From assembly GCA_016709995.1 (NCBI GenBank), contig JADJLQ010000001.1, forward strand, positions 2,576,001 through 2,640,000: a stretch of DNA of 64,000 nucleotides, given 5' to 3'. This document shows positions 42,718 to 50,440 of the stretch, one piece after another. Position numbers and translations under genes: made by a program. The DNA comes from Saprospiraceae bacterium. Lineage in GTDB: Bacteria; Bacteroidota; Bacteroidia; Chitinophagales; Saprospiraceae. The notes beneath the pieces were generated by a model, which did no database searches, was not told the origin of the DNA, and was given only the letters and a program-made list of their open reading frames with translations. How positions within the stretch are numbered: position 1 is the stretch's first letter; each line of letters opens with the position of its first letter.

Positions 42718-44040
42718 TTAGTTTTTAGTCTTGATTTTATCCATGACAAACTTACCAATATCCACCCCTTGAGTGATCCCATTATTGATGGCTGGCATAT
42801 AATGAATACCCCCGTAAAACCTGCTGATACATGCCTCCTGGGCTGCTTTTTTAGGACTGGTGAAAGATCTTGGAAACAGCCCATACTCTACTTCTACGCT
42901 GTCTGTATAAGCGATATTATCTCCAAATAACTGAGTCAATATCTCTGCAGACACACTGGATACTACACTATGACCACTTGTATACTCTGGAAAAGGAGGG
43001 GTCTGCAACAAGGGTATCCACTCAGGGTCTATATGTTCATTGATATAGGTTTCGGGGCGAACCAGGTTACTACGATATTTTTCATCCCAGCAAGATATAA
43101 ACCCTTCATTGAGCCCGATGGCCACCAGGGCATAAGCTTCTGCAGTCGCACCAAAAGGTTTGTTTAGTTTTTTACAAAGTGTCTCTGTGATTCCAATCCA
43201 ATGTCCACCAGGGCTTATTTTTTTAGTAGCAAACATGACATGGCCCTGCTGGTGTACAATGAAGGGATTGCAGTCCCAAAACAAAGCGATAGCCTGGTGC
43301 AAACTATCCTTGCTATTGCCTTCTACCATGACATCGGCGGCCTCTTTATAAAACAAACTATTATTATCAGTGGAGTATGGCGTTGGTGGCACTGGTTTGA
43401 ACTGAGCGGCACTGTCCATGATCAAAGGTCTTTGTTTGTTCCAATGTGGTTCTATGGCATCCATATATGCCGGAGAAATCGGCTTCCATCGTTCCGGATC
43501 ATTAGTGACAGAGAATTTTGGAAAGGTGCGCGATTGTTTGTAATTGTCAGCATTGGTCCATTTAATGATGGCATTGCCTATACTATCACCAAAAGCCCAG
43601 GATCTTTGTAACACATCTTTTGGCACACCGATCGAATCGTATTGATGCAGAAGCATTGCTTCATAGGCATTCATTTTATCTTCAGAAAATAAAAGGGTGA
43701 GGCCTGTTTTGATGATCGCTTTTGTACTAGCGATTGCATAAGCATATTCTTTACCTGCTTCGGGTTTGGGCATCGGCGGAAAATCCTTGACTTGACCAGC
43801 CAGCGACCGATATGCTGGATCACCCGCGGCCATCGCTTCATACCCCGCTATAGCACAACGGCTATAGATGCGTCCGGCTACAGGTGGAGAAAAAATATCA
43901 TAGACCATGATATCGGTTACTTGTTTCATCGCTGCATGAAAATAGTTTGGGTCGCTGACCACCGTCAGGTAGTTGGGATTGTCTTTTTTGCAGGAAATAA
44001 GACCTAGAGTGAGGACAATCGAGATTAATAAGATACGCAT
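42718..44040 (-). CDS. Vanadium-dependent haloperoxidase / PAP2-family lipoprotein
   Basis: A 440-residue protein with a lipoprotein leader (LTLGLISC). The acid phosphatase/vanadium haloperoxidase motifs are visible: RPETYIN, PEYTSGHSVVSS (SGH with active-site residues) and SRFYGGIHYMPAI (R-x-x-x-x-x-H). The order of these blocks, with the large helical N-terminal domain, is that of vanadium-binding chloro/bromoperoxidase-like proteins, not small PAP2 phosphatases. Substrate and halide use are not predictable. It stands alone, 213 bp before the TIM barrel gene; its upstream region has a CAAAGATA that would be TATCTTTG on the coding strand, a fair -7 element without a clear -33. Confidence 0.82.
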   Translation of the reverse strand: MRILLISIVLTLGLISCKKDNPNYLTVVSDPNYFHAAMKQVTDIMVYDIFSPPVAGRIYSRCAIAGYEAMAAGDPAYRSLAGQVKDFPPMPKPEAGKEYAYAIASTKAIIKTGLTLLFSEDKMNAYEAMLLHQYDSIGVPKDVLQRSWAFGDSIGNAIIKWTNADNYKQSRTFPKFSVTNDPERWKPISPAYMDAIEPHWNKQRPLIMDSAAQFKPVPPTPYSTDNNSLFYKEAADVMVEGNSKDSLHQAIALFWDCNPFIVHQQGHVMFATKKISPGGHWIGITETLCKKLNKPFGATAEAYALVAIGLNEGFISCWDEKYRSNLVRPETYINEHIDPEWIPLLQTPPFPEYTSGHSVVSSVSAEILTQLFGDNIAYTDSVEVEYGLFPRSFTSPKKAAQEACISRFYGGIHYMPAINNGITQGVDIGKFVMDKIKTKN

Positions 44041-44253
44041 TTAATATAATGGTTGAATTATTCCGCAAAGATAAGGCAAATTAAGGTGCATTAGTAGATT
44101 AGGACCTGATTCCACCTTGCAACCTTATTAGATTTGGTATGCTTGGGTCAAAGCATAAAACCAGCTTCAAATCCACTTAACCCAAACATAAATACCTGAT
44201 TTGGTGAAAATTAATACAGATTCTAGACCCGGATTGAAATGTCTGTCAACAAC

Positions 44254-45096
44254 CTACCACTTCAATTTCTTATAATACTTGATATCGTAGTCCAATGCAT
44301 CGTAAGCATCTTTGCCATACTCTTCCTGCTCGATAAAAAAGTACTTCATACCTGATTTTTTATATGATTTAAGCATTCCAAGGATGTCCAGGGAGCCCTT
44401 GCCAAATTCTGTACTTTTTTTCTCTACGAGATTCATGTCTTTCAAATGCCATAAAGGAAATCTTCCAGGGTATTTATTAAAATAATCAAATGGGCTCTTG
44501 CCGGCGGCGACCACCCAACCTAAATCCAATTCCAGGTTGACCAGGTCTGGCTGGGTATTTTTAACTAAAATATCATATAGTACCTGGCCGTCAACAGTGT
44601 CAAACTCATAAGCATGATTGTGATAACCAAATTTGAGCCCTCTGGATTTACACTGCTCGCCTGCTTTATTAAATGTATCGGCGACCTCCTGGTAATTACT
44701 CACGGTCTGGCCGTTGGTAGGCATGCTTGCTACGATGAGGTATTCCTGCCCAGCCTCCGCAGCCTGGTCAATAGTATTCAACCAGTCCTTATCGATATGG
44801 ACATGTCCGCTGCGCAATGTCATGCCTAAATCAACACAGGTCTGACGCATATCTTTTGGTGACAATCCACTATATAGACCTTTTGGTCCTCTAAAACTTT
44901 CGATTTGATTATAACCCATTTTGGCTATTTTGGCCAGGGTACCTTTGGCATCCTGGTTCATCTCCACTCTTACAGAATAAAGTTGTACTCCGATATTTTT
45001 GCGACGCTTGGGTATAGCCAATAATTCATGGTCGAGGGATGAAAATGCAAGTGCTGCCAGGGAGGATTGTTTGACAAAATTTCTTCTATTTATCAT
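44254..45096 (-). CDS. Sugar phosphate isomerase/epimerase-like TIM barrel protein
   Basis: A 280-residue TIM barrel of the xylose isomerase-like superfamily, with a leader (RRNFVKQSSLAALAFSS) of Tat type for export. Characteristic strands are KNIGVQLYSVRVEM (residues 33-46), YNQIESFRGPKG, KFGYHNHAYEF, LVNLELDLGWVVAAG and KYFFIEQEEYGK; the Glu, Asp and His in them form the metal site. YHNHAYEF is shared by many of the exported members in Bacteroidota. A divergent glycoside-hydrolase-like gene sits on the other side of a 143-bp spacer. The coding strand has TATATTTG (45120-45113), a good -7 promoter element, about 17 bases before the start, though no -33 is clear. Confidence 0.85.
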   Translation of the reverse strand: MINRRNFVKQSSLAALAFSSLDHELLAIPKRRKNIGVQLYSVRVEMNQDAKGTLAKIAKMGYNQIESFRGPKGLYSGLSPKDMRQTCVDLGMTLRSGHVHIDKDWLNTIDQAAEAGQEYLIVASMPTNGQTVSNYQEVADTFNKAGEQCKSRGLKFGYHNHAYEFDTVDGQVLYDILVKNTQPDLVNLELDLGWVVAAGKSPFDYFNKYPGRFPLWHLKDMNLVEKKSTEFGKGSLDILGMLKSYKKSGMKYFFIEQEEYGKDAYDALDYDIKYYKKLKW

Positions 45097-45239
45097 TGCG
45101 TAAGGTTTTTGTCAAATATAAGGGGAATTTAATGGATTAATGTACTTCCATATTGTCCATTCTTATCCATTTGTACTCGAAAAAAACGAACAGGTATTCG
45201 CCAATAGAATAGTATCAATAATAGTAAATTGTGCAGGTT

Positions 45240-47360
45240 ATGAAGACAATCTTAGCTAAATGTTTTTTTCTACTTTGTTTATGTAGTCTCTCAGTGGGAT
45301 ACACCCAATCTATCCCTGAGTCTGCCATTCCATGGTGGAAAAAAAACAATCTCCGGGTCATCCAATGCAATCTCCCCGCTTACGAAGCAGCTACGCTGAA
45401 TCCTGATTCATTGGTTGCTGACCTCGTACACTTTGCTGCCAATACCCTTATTATAAACGCCGGGGGTATCATGGCATTTTATCCTTCCGGGCTCGAATCA
45501 CATTATATCAATCCATACATGCAGCCTACTATGCTTAGAGATGTGGTCGATAAATGTCACCGACAAAAGATCAAAGTCATTGTACGATTTGATTTTAGCA
45601 GGCTCGACCAATCGATTTTCGAAAAACATCCTGATTGGGTCTATGTAGATAAAGAGGGTCAGCATATGATCAACACAGATAAATATGTGACCTGCATTAA
45701 TGCACCCTATGTACAAGAAGAAGCTTTCAAGATCGTCAGCGAAGTCATCGATCTTTATCCCGTAGATGGCATTTTTCTCAATATGCCGGGATATCAAAAC
45801 AGCAATGCCTATGTGGGTAAATATCATGGTATAGACCAGAACGAACACGATAAAAAAAGATTTAATACCTGGAGCGGTGGCCTGACTTTACCAACAGTAG
45901 AAGATCGCAATGATCCGGTCTATCTCCAATACCTGCAATTCAGAAAGTTTACTACCGACGAATGGCAGATGAAACTCGCCCAGGTAGTAAAATCCAAAAA
46001 TCCCGATATCGCCATCTGCACCTATGCGACAGATCATGTGGATATCATCCGCCATGAATCACAGACCAATAGCCTGCCCTATTTTCCCTACAATGCCTCT
46101 GACAATGTCAATGTCATGATGACGACCTATCCTGATCATATCGTAAGCAATGCCAGCATCCAACAGATCTCGTTTCAAAGCAGGTATAATGCCATCGAAC
46201 CCGAAGAAAGCGAGGTCAGGCTCTGGGAAAATATAGCTAATGGTTCAGGACTCGACCTCAGCCTTATGGGTGATCTGCGGGGTTATGAAGATGAGCGCAA
46301 CTATCCGGTGATCGAAAAAATCTATAACCATCATAAAAAATTTGAATCCTACTATGGCAGATATCAATCCATCGCACGCATTGCACTTGTGGCCCCAGGC
46401 TGGTGGCCACATGGTCCCACAATGCAAGAGTACCGAGGCATCCAACTCATGCTCAACGAAGCCCATATTCCTTACGACAGGATCGAAGACTCCCAACTCA
46501 GCGATCAATATGAAAAGCTCAAACAATACAAGCTTGTCATTCTCCCCGACATCCAGTCACTCAATACCTCCAGTCTCGAATGCATCCGCAAACTCAATGA
46601 AGCCGGTGTCTCTATGCTCGCTACCAATGGCAGCTTCAAGAATCATCCTGAAGATTTGAAAAACCTATTCGGAGCAGAAATAAAAAAGGCTATAGAGGAC
46701 GGCAGTGGGCATTATATTGGTGTCGATGATCATACTCACTTCCCCTCTCTGCCCGGACAGTCTATGGTGTTGCTAAAGTTTAACCTTGGAGAATATGATC
46801 TGTCCGGATGTGATGAAAAGTACTTGCCTATCCTGGCGGTGGGTCGTCCTGGTCCTCCGGAGATGATCGGCGGCCATGATCCAACTGGCTATTTTTCCGT
46901 AGGAATTAAGAGAGCAGGCCTGGCAAAAAATGCAATACTTCCGCTCAACCTCGGTCGGTTGTATTATCTGCATGGCTACGAAGATCATAAACATATCGTG
47001 CTGGATTTGATCCAGCTGCTGTATCCTCTGGCTGACCAGGCGATCGTGACCGATGCGCATCCCCGCATAGAGACCATCCTCCACGAATATATGCTCAATA
47101 ATGAAGCAACCTACAGAAAACCCTTTGAAGCGAAAGGGTTGATCTTACATCTAATCAATCTAACTGGTTTTAGTGGCAACACTTATTTCAAACCTTCCAG
47201 ACAGGATCAGATACATATTAAAATAGTTACACCCCGTACGCCAAGGGTGGTCAAAAACCTGGATAACAATCTGGCGATTCCATTTACTTATAAATCAGGG
47301 ATGGTGAGTTTTGTCTATATGGGGTTGGTGAATCATGGTGCGGTGGTGATGGATTATTGA
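45240..47360 (+). CDS. Secreted glycoside-hydrolase-like protein (GHL6-type)
   Basis: A 706-residue secreted protein starting at the ATG of MKTILAKC, with a GTG three codons before as an alternative. The signal peptide is FFLLCLCSLSVGYTQS. The N-terminal half (about residues 30-400) looks like a TIM barrel related to putative glycosyl hydrolase families such as GHL6 (NLRVIQCNLPAYEAATLNPD, KCHRQKIKVIVRFDFSRLD, VDGIFLNMPGYQN). The second half has a Rossmann-like beta-galactosidase trimerisation-type domain (VILPDIQSLNTSS, GVSMLATNGSF). The catalytic residues are not certain, so enzymatic activity is only suggested. Its upstream neighbour is the divergent TIM barrel isomerase, and both may act on plant or algal carbohydrates. 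Confidence 0.7.
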   Translation: MKTILAKCFFLLCLCSLSVGYTQSIPESAIPWWKKNNLRVIQCNLPAYEAATLNPDSLVADLVHFAANTLIINAGGIMAFYPSGLESHYINPYMQPTMLRDVVDKCHRQKIKVIVRFDFSRLDQSIFEKHPDWVYVDKEGQHMINTDKYVTCINAPYVQEEAFKIVSEVIDLYPVDGIFLNMPGYQNSNAYVGKYHGIDQNEHDKKRFNTWSGGLTLPTVEDRNDPVYLQYLQFRKFTTDEWQMKLAQVVKSKNPDIAICTYATDHVDIIRHESQTNSLPYFPYNASDNVNVMMTTYPDHIVSNASIQQISFQSRYNAIEPEESEVRLWENIANGSGLDLSLMGDLRGYEDERNYPVIEKIYNHHKKFESYYGRYQSIARIALVAPGWWPHGPTMQEYRGIQLMLNEAHIPYDRIEDSQLSDQYEKLKQYKLVILPDIQSLNTSSLECIRKLNEAGVSMLATNGSFKNHPEDLKNLFGAEIKKAIEDGSGHYIGVDDHTHFPSLPGQSMVLLKFNLGEYDLSGCDEKYLPILAVGRPGPPEMIGGHDPTGYFSVGIKRAGLAKNAILPLNLGRLYYLHGYEDHKHIVLDLIQLLYPLADQAIVTDAHPRIETILHEYMLNNEATYRKPFEAKGLILHLINLTGFSGNTYFKPSRQDQIHIKIVTPRTPRVVKNLDNNLAIPFTYKSGMVSFVYMGLVNHGAVVMDY

Positions 47361-47581
47361 TGTTAGCAAGTACAAAAGACTTCAATATAAAGAACTTTAA
47401 AATACAAAATTTTGTACTTCAACTTAAAAATCAATAATTCGCTCGTTGAACACAATGCAGAGATATTTGACTTACTAACTGAATGGAAAAAATTCAGATT
47501 GGCCCCCAAGGCCATTTTAATGAATGGTAGTTTCTAAAAAACACTTCGAATAAACTATAGCACTTTAACAATCTTTATACA

Positions 47582-48034
47582 CTACTCCCCCAGCACCGCC
47601 TTCAAATGATGTTGCTGATGCCCCCAATAATCCTCCATCAAAAAAGCCAGAGTATGCAGCGATGGTTCATCCATGCCGGTATCACTTGTGAGATCGATTG
47701 AAGTGATAGGGATGTTTTTAGAGACCCGATCAAAATGGAGATTGATCAGTCGCCAAAGCTCGACCAGTTCGGTGGTGTCTGCGGATTGATAAGCTTGAAA
47801 GGCGACCCATTCGTTTTGCCGGTATTGGATCTTTTCATTTGGCTGATATTGGGTGACTACCAGTCTGCGTATATTGGTCATAGCACTGTCGATGAGGTGA
47901 CCTATGATTTCTTTTTTGGACCACCCATCAGGATTAGGTTTGGCATTCCATTCCATTTCTGGGATTTTAGTCAGCAGATGGTAAGTGGACTGTATGAAGT
48001 CAGTAATAGAAGTTTCAATCGTGTTGGGATACAT
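47582..48034 (-). CDS. DinB family protein
   Basis: A 150-residue four-helix protein of the DinB/YfiT superfamily. The start is set at MYPNTIETSI; a TTG 33 bp earlier, inside the end of the preceding gene, is an unlikely alternative. Metal-binding histidines fit HLIDSAMTN near residue 50 and HQQHHLKAVLGE at the C terminus, and KPNPDGWSKKEIIGHL is the usual conserved DGWSxxE element. Family members carry a nickel or zinc site and function as thiol transferases; the actual substrate here is unknown. It lies at the end of the molybdenum cofactor gene run, 30 bp from the moaCB fusion. Confidence 0.85.
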   Translation of the reverse strand: MYPNTIETSITDFIQSTYHLLTKIPEMEWNAKPNPDGWSKKEIIGHLIDSAMTNIRRLVVTQYQPNEKIQYRQNEWVAFQAYQSADTTELVELWRLINLHFDRVSKNIPITSIDLTSDTGMDEPSLHTLAFLMEDYWGHQQHHLKAVLGE

Positions 48035-48063
48035 AAAAAAATAGTTTTGACATAAACGAGGAA

Positions 48064-48975
48064 TCAATGCCTTTTACCTTCTTTAATCCTAAATACGTGC
48101 AGGATAGCAGGAAATAAAGCATCAATGGTCTCGCGTGCGCCTCCGGGCGACCCCGGTGTAGTGACCACAAGTGCATCTCCTATAAAACCGGCGATCCCCC
48201 TGGATAGCATAGCAGTGGGCATTCTCTGCTGGCCATATTGCCTGGCAGTTTCTACCACACCGGGTATCTCTCTATCAATCAAAGGCCTCAGGGCATCCGG
48301 GGTAATATCCCTGGGTGACAATCCTGTCCCACCAATGAATAATAGCAAATCATGATCCTGGCTGTACTGTTTTGCCAATGATTGGATCCGGTCAAAATCA
48401 TCGGGGATCGTCTCCTGGGTGGTGATGGTCAAACCTAATATTTCAAGCCTGTCTTTAGCAATCCCTCCGGAAGTATCCTCCGTAGTCCCTTTAGATACGC
48501 TATCAGAACATACGATGATGGCGACCCGCAGGTGTGTGTATTCTTCTTTGTTGATATCAGACTTACCTCCTTTTTTGGAGACTAGCCTTATATGATGGAT
48601 CTCAACTCCTTTGTCGATGGGCTTTAGCATATCATACATCGTGAGTGCCACGATAGAGGCGCCGTGCATGGCTTCCACTTCAACCCCTGTCTTATAAATG
48701 GTATGGACTTCGACGAAGATATGGATCTCCAGGTCTTTGACATCGTAGGTGATCTGGGTGAATTCTATAGGCAGGGGATGACAGTCAGGGATTAGTTCGC
48801 TGGTTTTTTTAACTCCAAACAAGCCGGCCACTTTGGCAAATTCGAAGATATCCCCTTTGGGCACTGTCTTGTTTTGGATGGCCTCCATGGTTTCCTTTTT
48901 AGAAACTTTGACTACAGCAGTAGCAATGGCTTTACGAAGTGTGAATGTCTTATGTGTGATATCTACCATATACAA
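48064..48975 (-). CDS. moaCB: Bifunctional MoaC/MoaB molybdopterin biosynthesis protein
   Basis: A 303-residue fusion of two molybdenum cofactor enzymes. Residues 1-150 are MoaC, cyclic pyranopterin monophosphate synthase: MVDITHKTFTLRKA, KTSELIPDCHPLPI and EVEAMHGASIVALTMYDMLK are its conserved parts. Residues 158-303 are MoaB/MogA: VAIIVCSDSVSKG, GGTGLSPRDITPDALRPL and GDALVVTTPGSPGGARE. The first makes precursor Z-type pterin from the MoaA product; the second adenylylates molybdopterin. The fusion is known in other bacteria. It is followed by moaE and moaD upstream on the same strand in a tight run. The GTP-cyclising MoaA is not in the window. Confidence 0.92.
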   Translation of the reverse strand: MYMVDITHKTFTLRKAIATAVVKVSKKETMEAIQNKTVPKGDIFEFAKVAGLFGVKKTSELIPDCHPLPIEFTQITYDVKDLEIHIFVEVHTIYKTGVEVEAMHGASIVALTMYDMLKPIDKGVEIHHIRLVSKKGGKSDINKEEYTHLRVAIIVCSDSVSKGTTEDTSGGIAKDRLEILGLTITTQETIPDDFDRIQSLAKQYSQDHDLLLFIGGTGLSPRDITPDALRPLIDREIPGVVETARQYGQQRMPTAMLSRGIAGFIGDALVVTTPGSPGGARETIDALFPAILHVFRIKEGKRH

Positions 48976-49004
48976 TGTATGCTTTCATAGCTTTTAGGGG
49001 CTGA

Positions 49005-49451
49005 TTAAATATTGTTTTCTTTCCAAATATGGCTTTGATCAGGCAACAATTCTTTCCCCCACACGGGCAGTTCCTTTTTGATCCTTTCCACCATGGCTGC
49101 GCAAGCATCGATCGCCGGTTTTCTATGAACAGAAGAGGTAAATACAAAAAGGGAGATTTCACCGGTAGGGACCAGTCCCAAGCTATGATATACATGCAAA
49201 CAAGTCAATTCATACTCACCGAATATGTCTTGCCTGATCTTGTGCATGATTAGTAGTGCCATTTCCTCATAACACGAATATTCTATACCAGTCACTACTT
49301 GCCCGTTTTTGACATCGGCCCTCACCTGGCCCAGAAATATACTATGACCTCCAATATTCATTTTACTGGCATGTGCTCCGATTTTTTCACTTATAAAAGC
49401 CGGGGAAATGGGGCCCTGGACGAATATATTTCTAATTCTATGCTCAGACAT
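49005..49451 (-). CDS. moaE: Molybdopterin synthase catalytic subunit MoaE
   Basis: A 148-residue cytoplasmic enzyme that inserts sulfur from MoaD thiocarboxylate into the pterin. Characteristic segments are SIFLGQVRADVKNG, GIEYSCYEEMALLIM, LHVYHSLGLVPTGEISLFV, SSVHRKPAIDACAAMVERIK and ELPVWGKELL, where the two lysines (the second in the last block) are active-site residues. Length matches the family. It sits 29 bp upstream of the moaCB fusion and 21 bp downstream of moaD on the same strand, so the three genes are one operon. Confidence 0.93.
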   Translation of the reverse strand: MSEHRIRNIFVQGPISPAFISEKIGAHASKMNIGGHSIFLGQVRADVKNGQVVTGIEYSCYEEMALLIMHKIRQDIFGEYELTCLHVYHSLGLVPTGEISLFVFTSSVHRKPAIDACAAMVERIKKELPVWGKELLPDQSHIWKENNI

Positions 49452-49472
49452 ATAATAATATTAATTAATGTG

Positions 49473-49715
49473 TCAACCTCCGGCGTAGGGAGGCAGTATT
49501 GCGATGGTATGATCTTTTTCAAACTTTATATTGCCCACTATGATCTCCAGGTCCATGGCCAGTTGATAAGGAGATTGACCTAAAAAAGGATATTGAGCCT
49601 TTAATGTAGTGAGGAGCATATCCGTATCGAGTTGGTCGACAAGTTGTAATGTTTTCACACCTGCTTGTTCTGCCAATGGGCCAAAGAATAATACAGTAAT
49701 TTGATTAATAGGCAT
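49473..49715 (-). CDS. moaD: Molybdopterin synthase sulfur carrier MoaD
   Basis: An 80-residue ubiquitin-like protein with the diagnostic C-terminal Gly-Gly (LPPYAGG), which is adenylylated and thiocarboxylated. The N-terminal strands VLFFGPLAEQAG and the central KAQYPFLGQ fit the beta-grasp fold. It is the first gene of the moaD-moaE-moaCB run. A CAAAATTA sequence at 49726-49733 is TAATTTTG on the coding strand, a possible -7 promoter element just before the start, without a good -33. Confidence 0.88.
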   Translation of the reverse strand: MPINQITVLFFGPLAEQAGVKTLQLVDQLDTDMLLTTLKAQYPFLGQSPYQLAMDLEIIVGNIKFEKDHTIAILPPYAGG

Positions 49716-49809
49716 GATAGATGTTCAAAATTACTAAATAATGATCATAGGTGTTTTGCATAAAAATCTGATTTTTATTATTTTGTGAGTTTTAATTAAT
49801 CAACTACCT

Positions 49810-50424
49810 ATGAACCAAACTAATACTACCATTCAATTCCCCTTCGATTATGATCAGGTATTTATTCTCGAAGAGTGGATGATCCGCAGCCAACTTCAGT
49901 CCAGAGACCAGGAGAAATACTCCAATCAACCGGACCTGGAAGCTATAGAATATTACAATGACACTATCGATGTACTGACCACTGAGTCTACTTTTATCAG
50001 GAATGGACTATTTGAAAATCACAGTGTCATAAATGCATTTTCTAAAGCGACTTTAATCGAAAAATCTAAAGACAGCTATCAATTTTTGATGCGTTGCTGG
50101 CCCCCACCATGCGTATCCGAAGACAAAGCAGCCATTCAAGCCAAAGGTGCAAAAGCTACCCTGGAGTTCACAGCAAGACCCATATTGAATGTAGACCCCT
50201 CAAGACACATCAAATGCCAACTCATCAGCAAGACCAGGGGTACACAAGATAAGGTAGTAGTCAATTATGTGGAATCGATCCAAACCATCCAAGGCAATTC
50301 CTTTTCGATATTGATGCCCAAAATAACCAGGATCAAAGGTGTCAAAAAAGCTCAGCTGATCATAGAAGTCCAAAAATTTAATACTTGGAGCAGATACACA
50401 TATGACATAACTTTAGTCGGATAA
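49810..50424 (+). CDS. Unknown cytoplasmic protein coupled to a CHAT protein
   Basis: A 204-residue protein with no signal peptide or membrane helix and no known family. Composition is moderately acidic in the N-terminal half (DQEKYSNQPDLEAIEYYNDT) and basic in the C-terminal part (KITRIKGVKKAQLIIEVQK), with a beta-rich appearance (TARPILNVDPSRHI, GNSFSILMPKITR). It starts 94 bp after the divergent moaD start and ends 16 bp before the CHAT gene, on the same strand, so the two are probably co-transcribed. Proteins next to CHAT peptidases often serve as substrates, effectors or regulators. No function can be assigned. Confidence 0.6.
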   Translation: MNQTNTTIQFPFDYDQVFILEEWMIRSQLQSRDQEKYSNQPDLEAIEYYNDTIDVLTTESTFIRNGLFENHSVINAFSKATLIEKSKDSYQFLMRCWPPPCVSEDKAAIQAKGAKATLEFTARPILNVDPSRHIKCQLISKTRGTQDKVVVNYVESIQTIQGNSFSILMPKITRIKGVKKAQLIIEVQKFNTWSRYTYDITLVG

Positions 50425-50440
50425 ACAAGTTTTATTCAGA

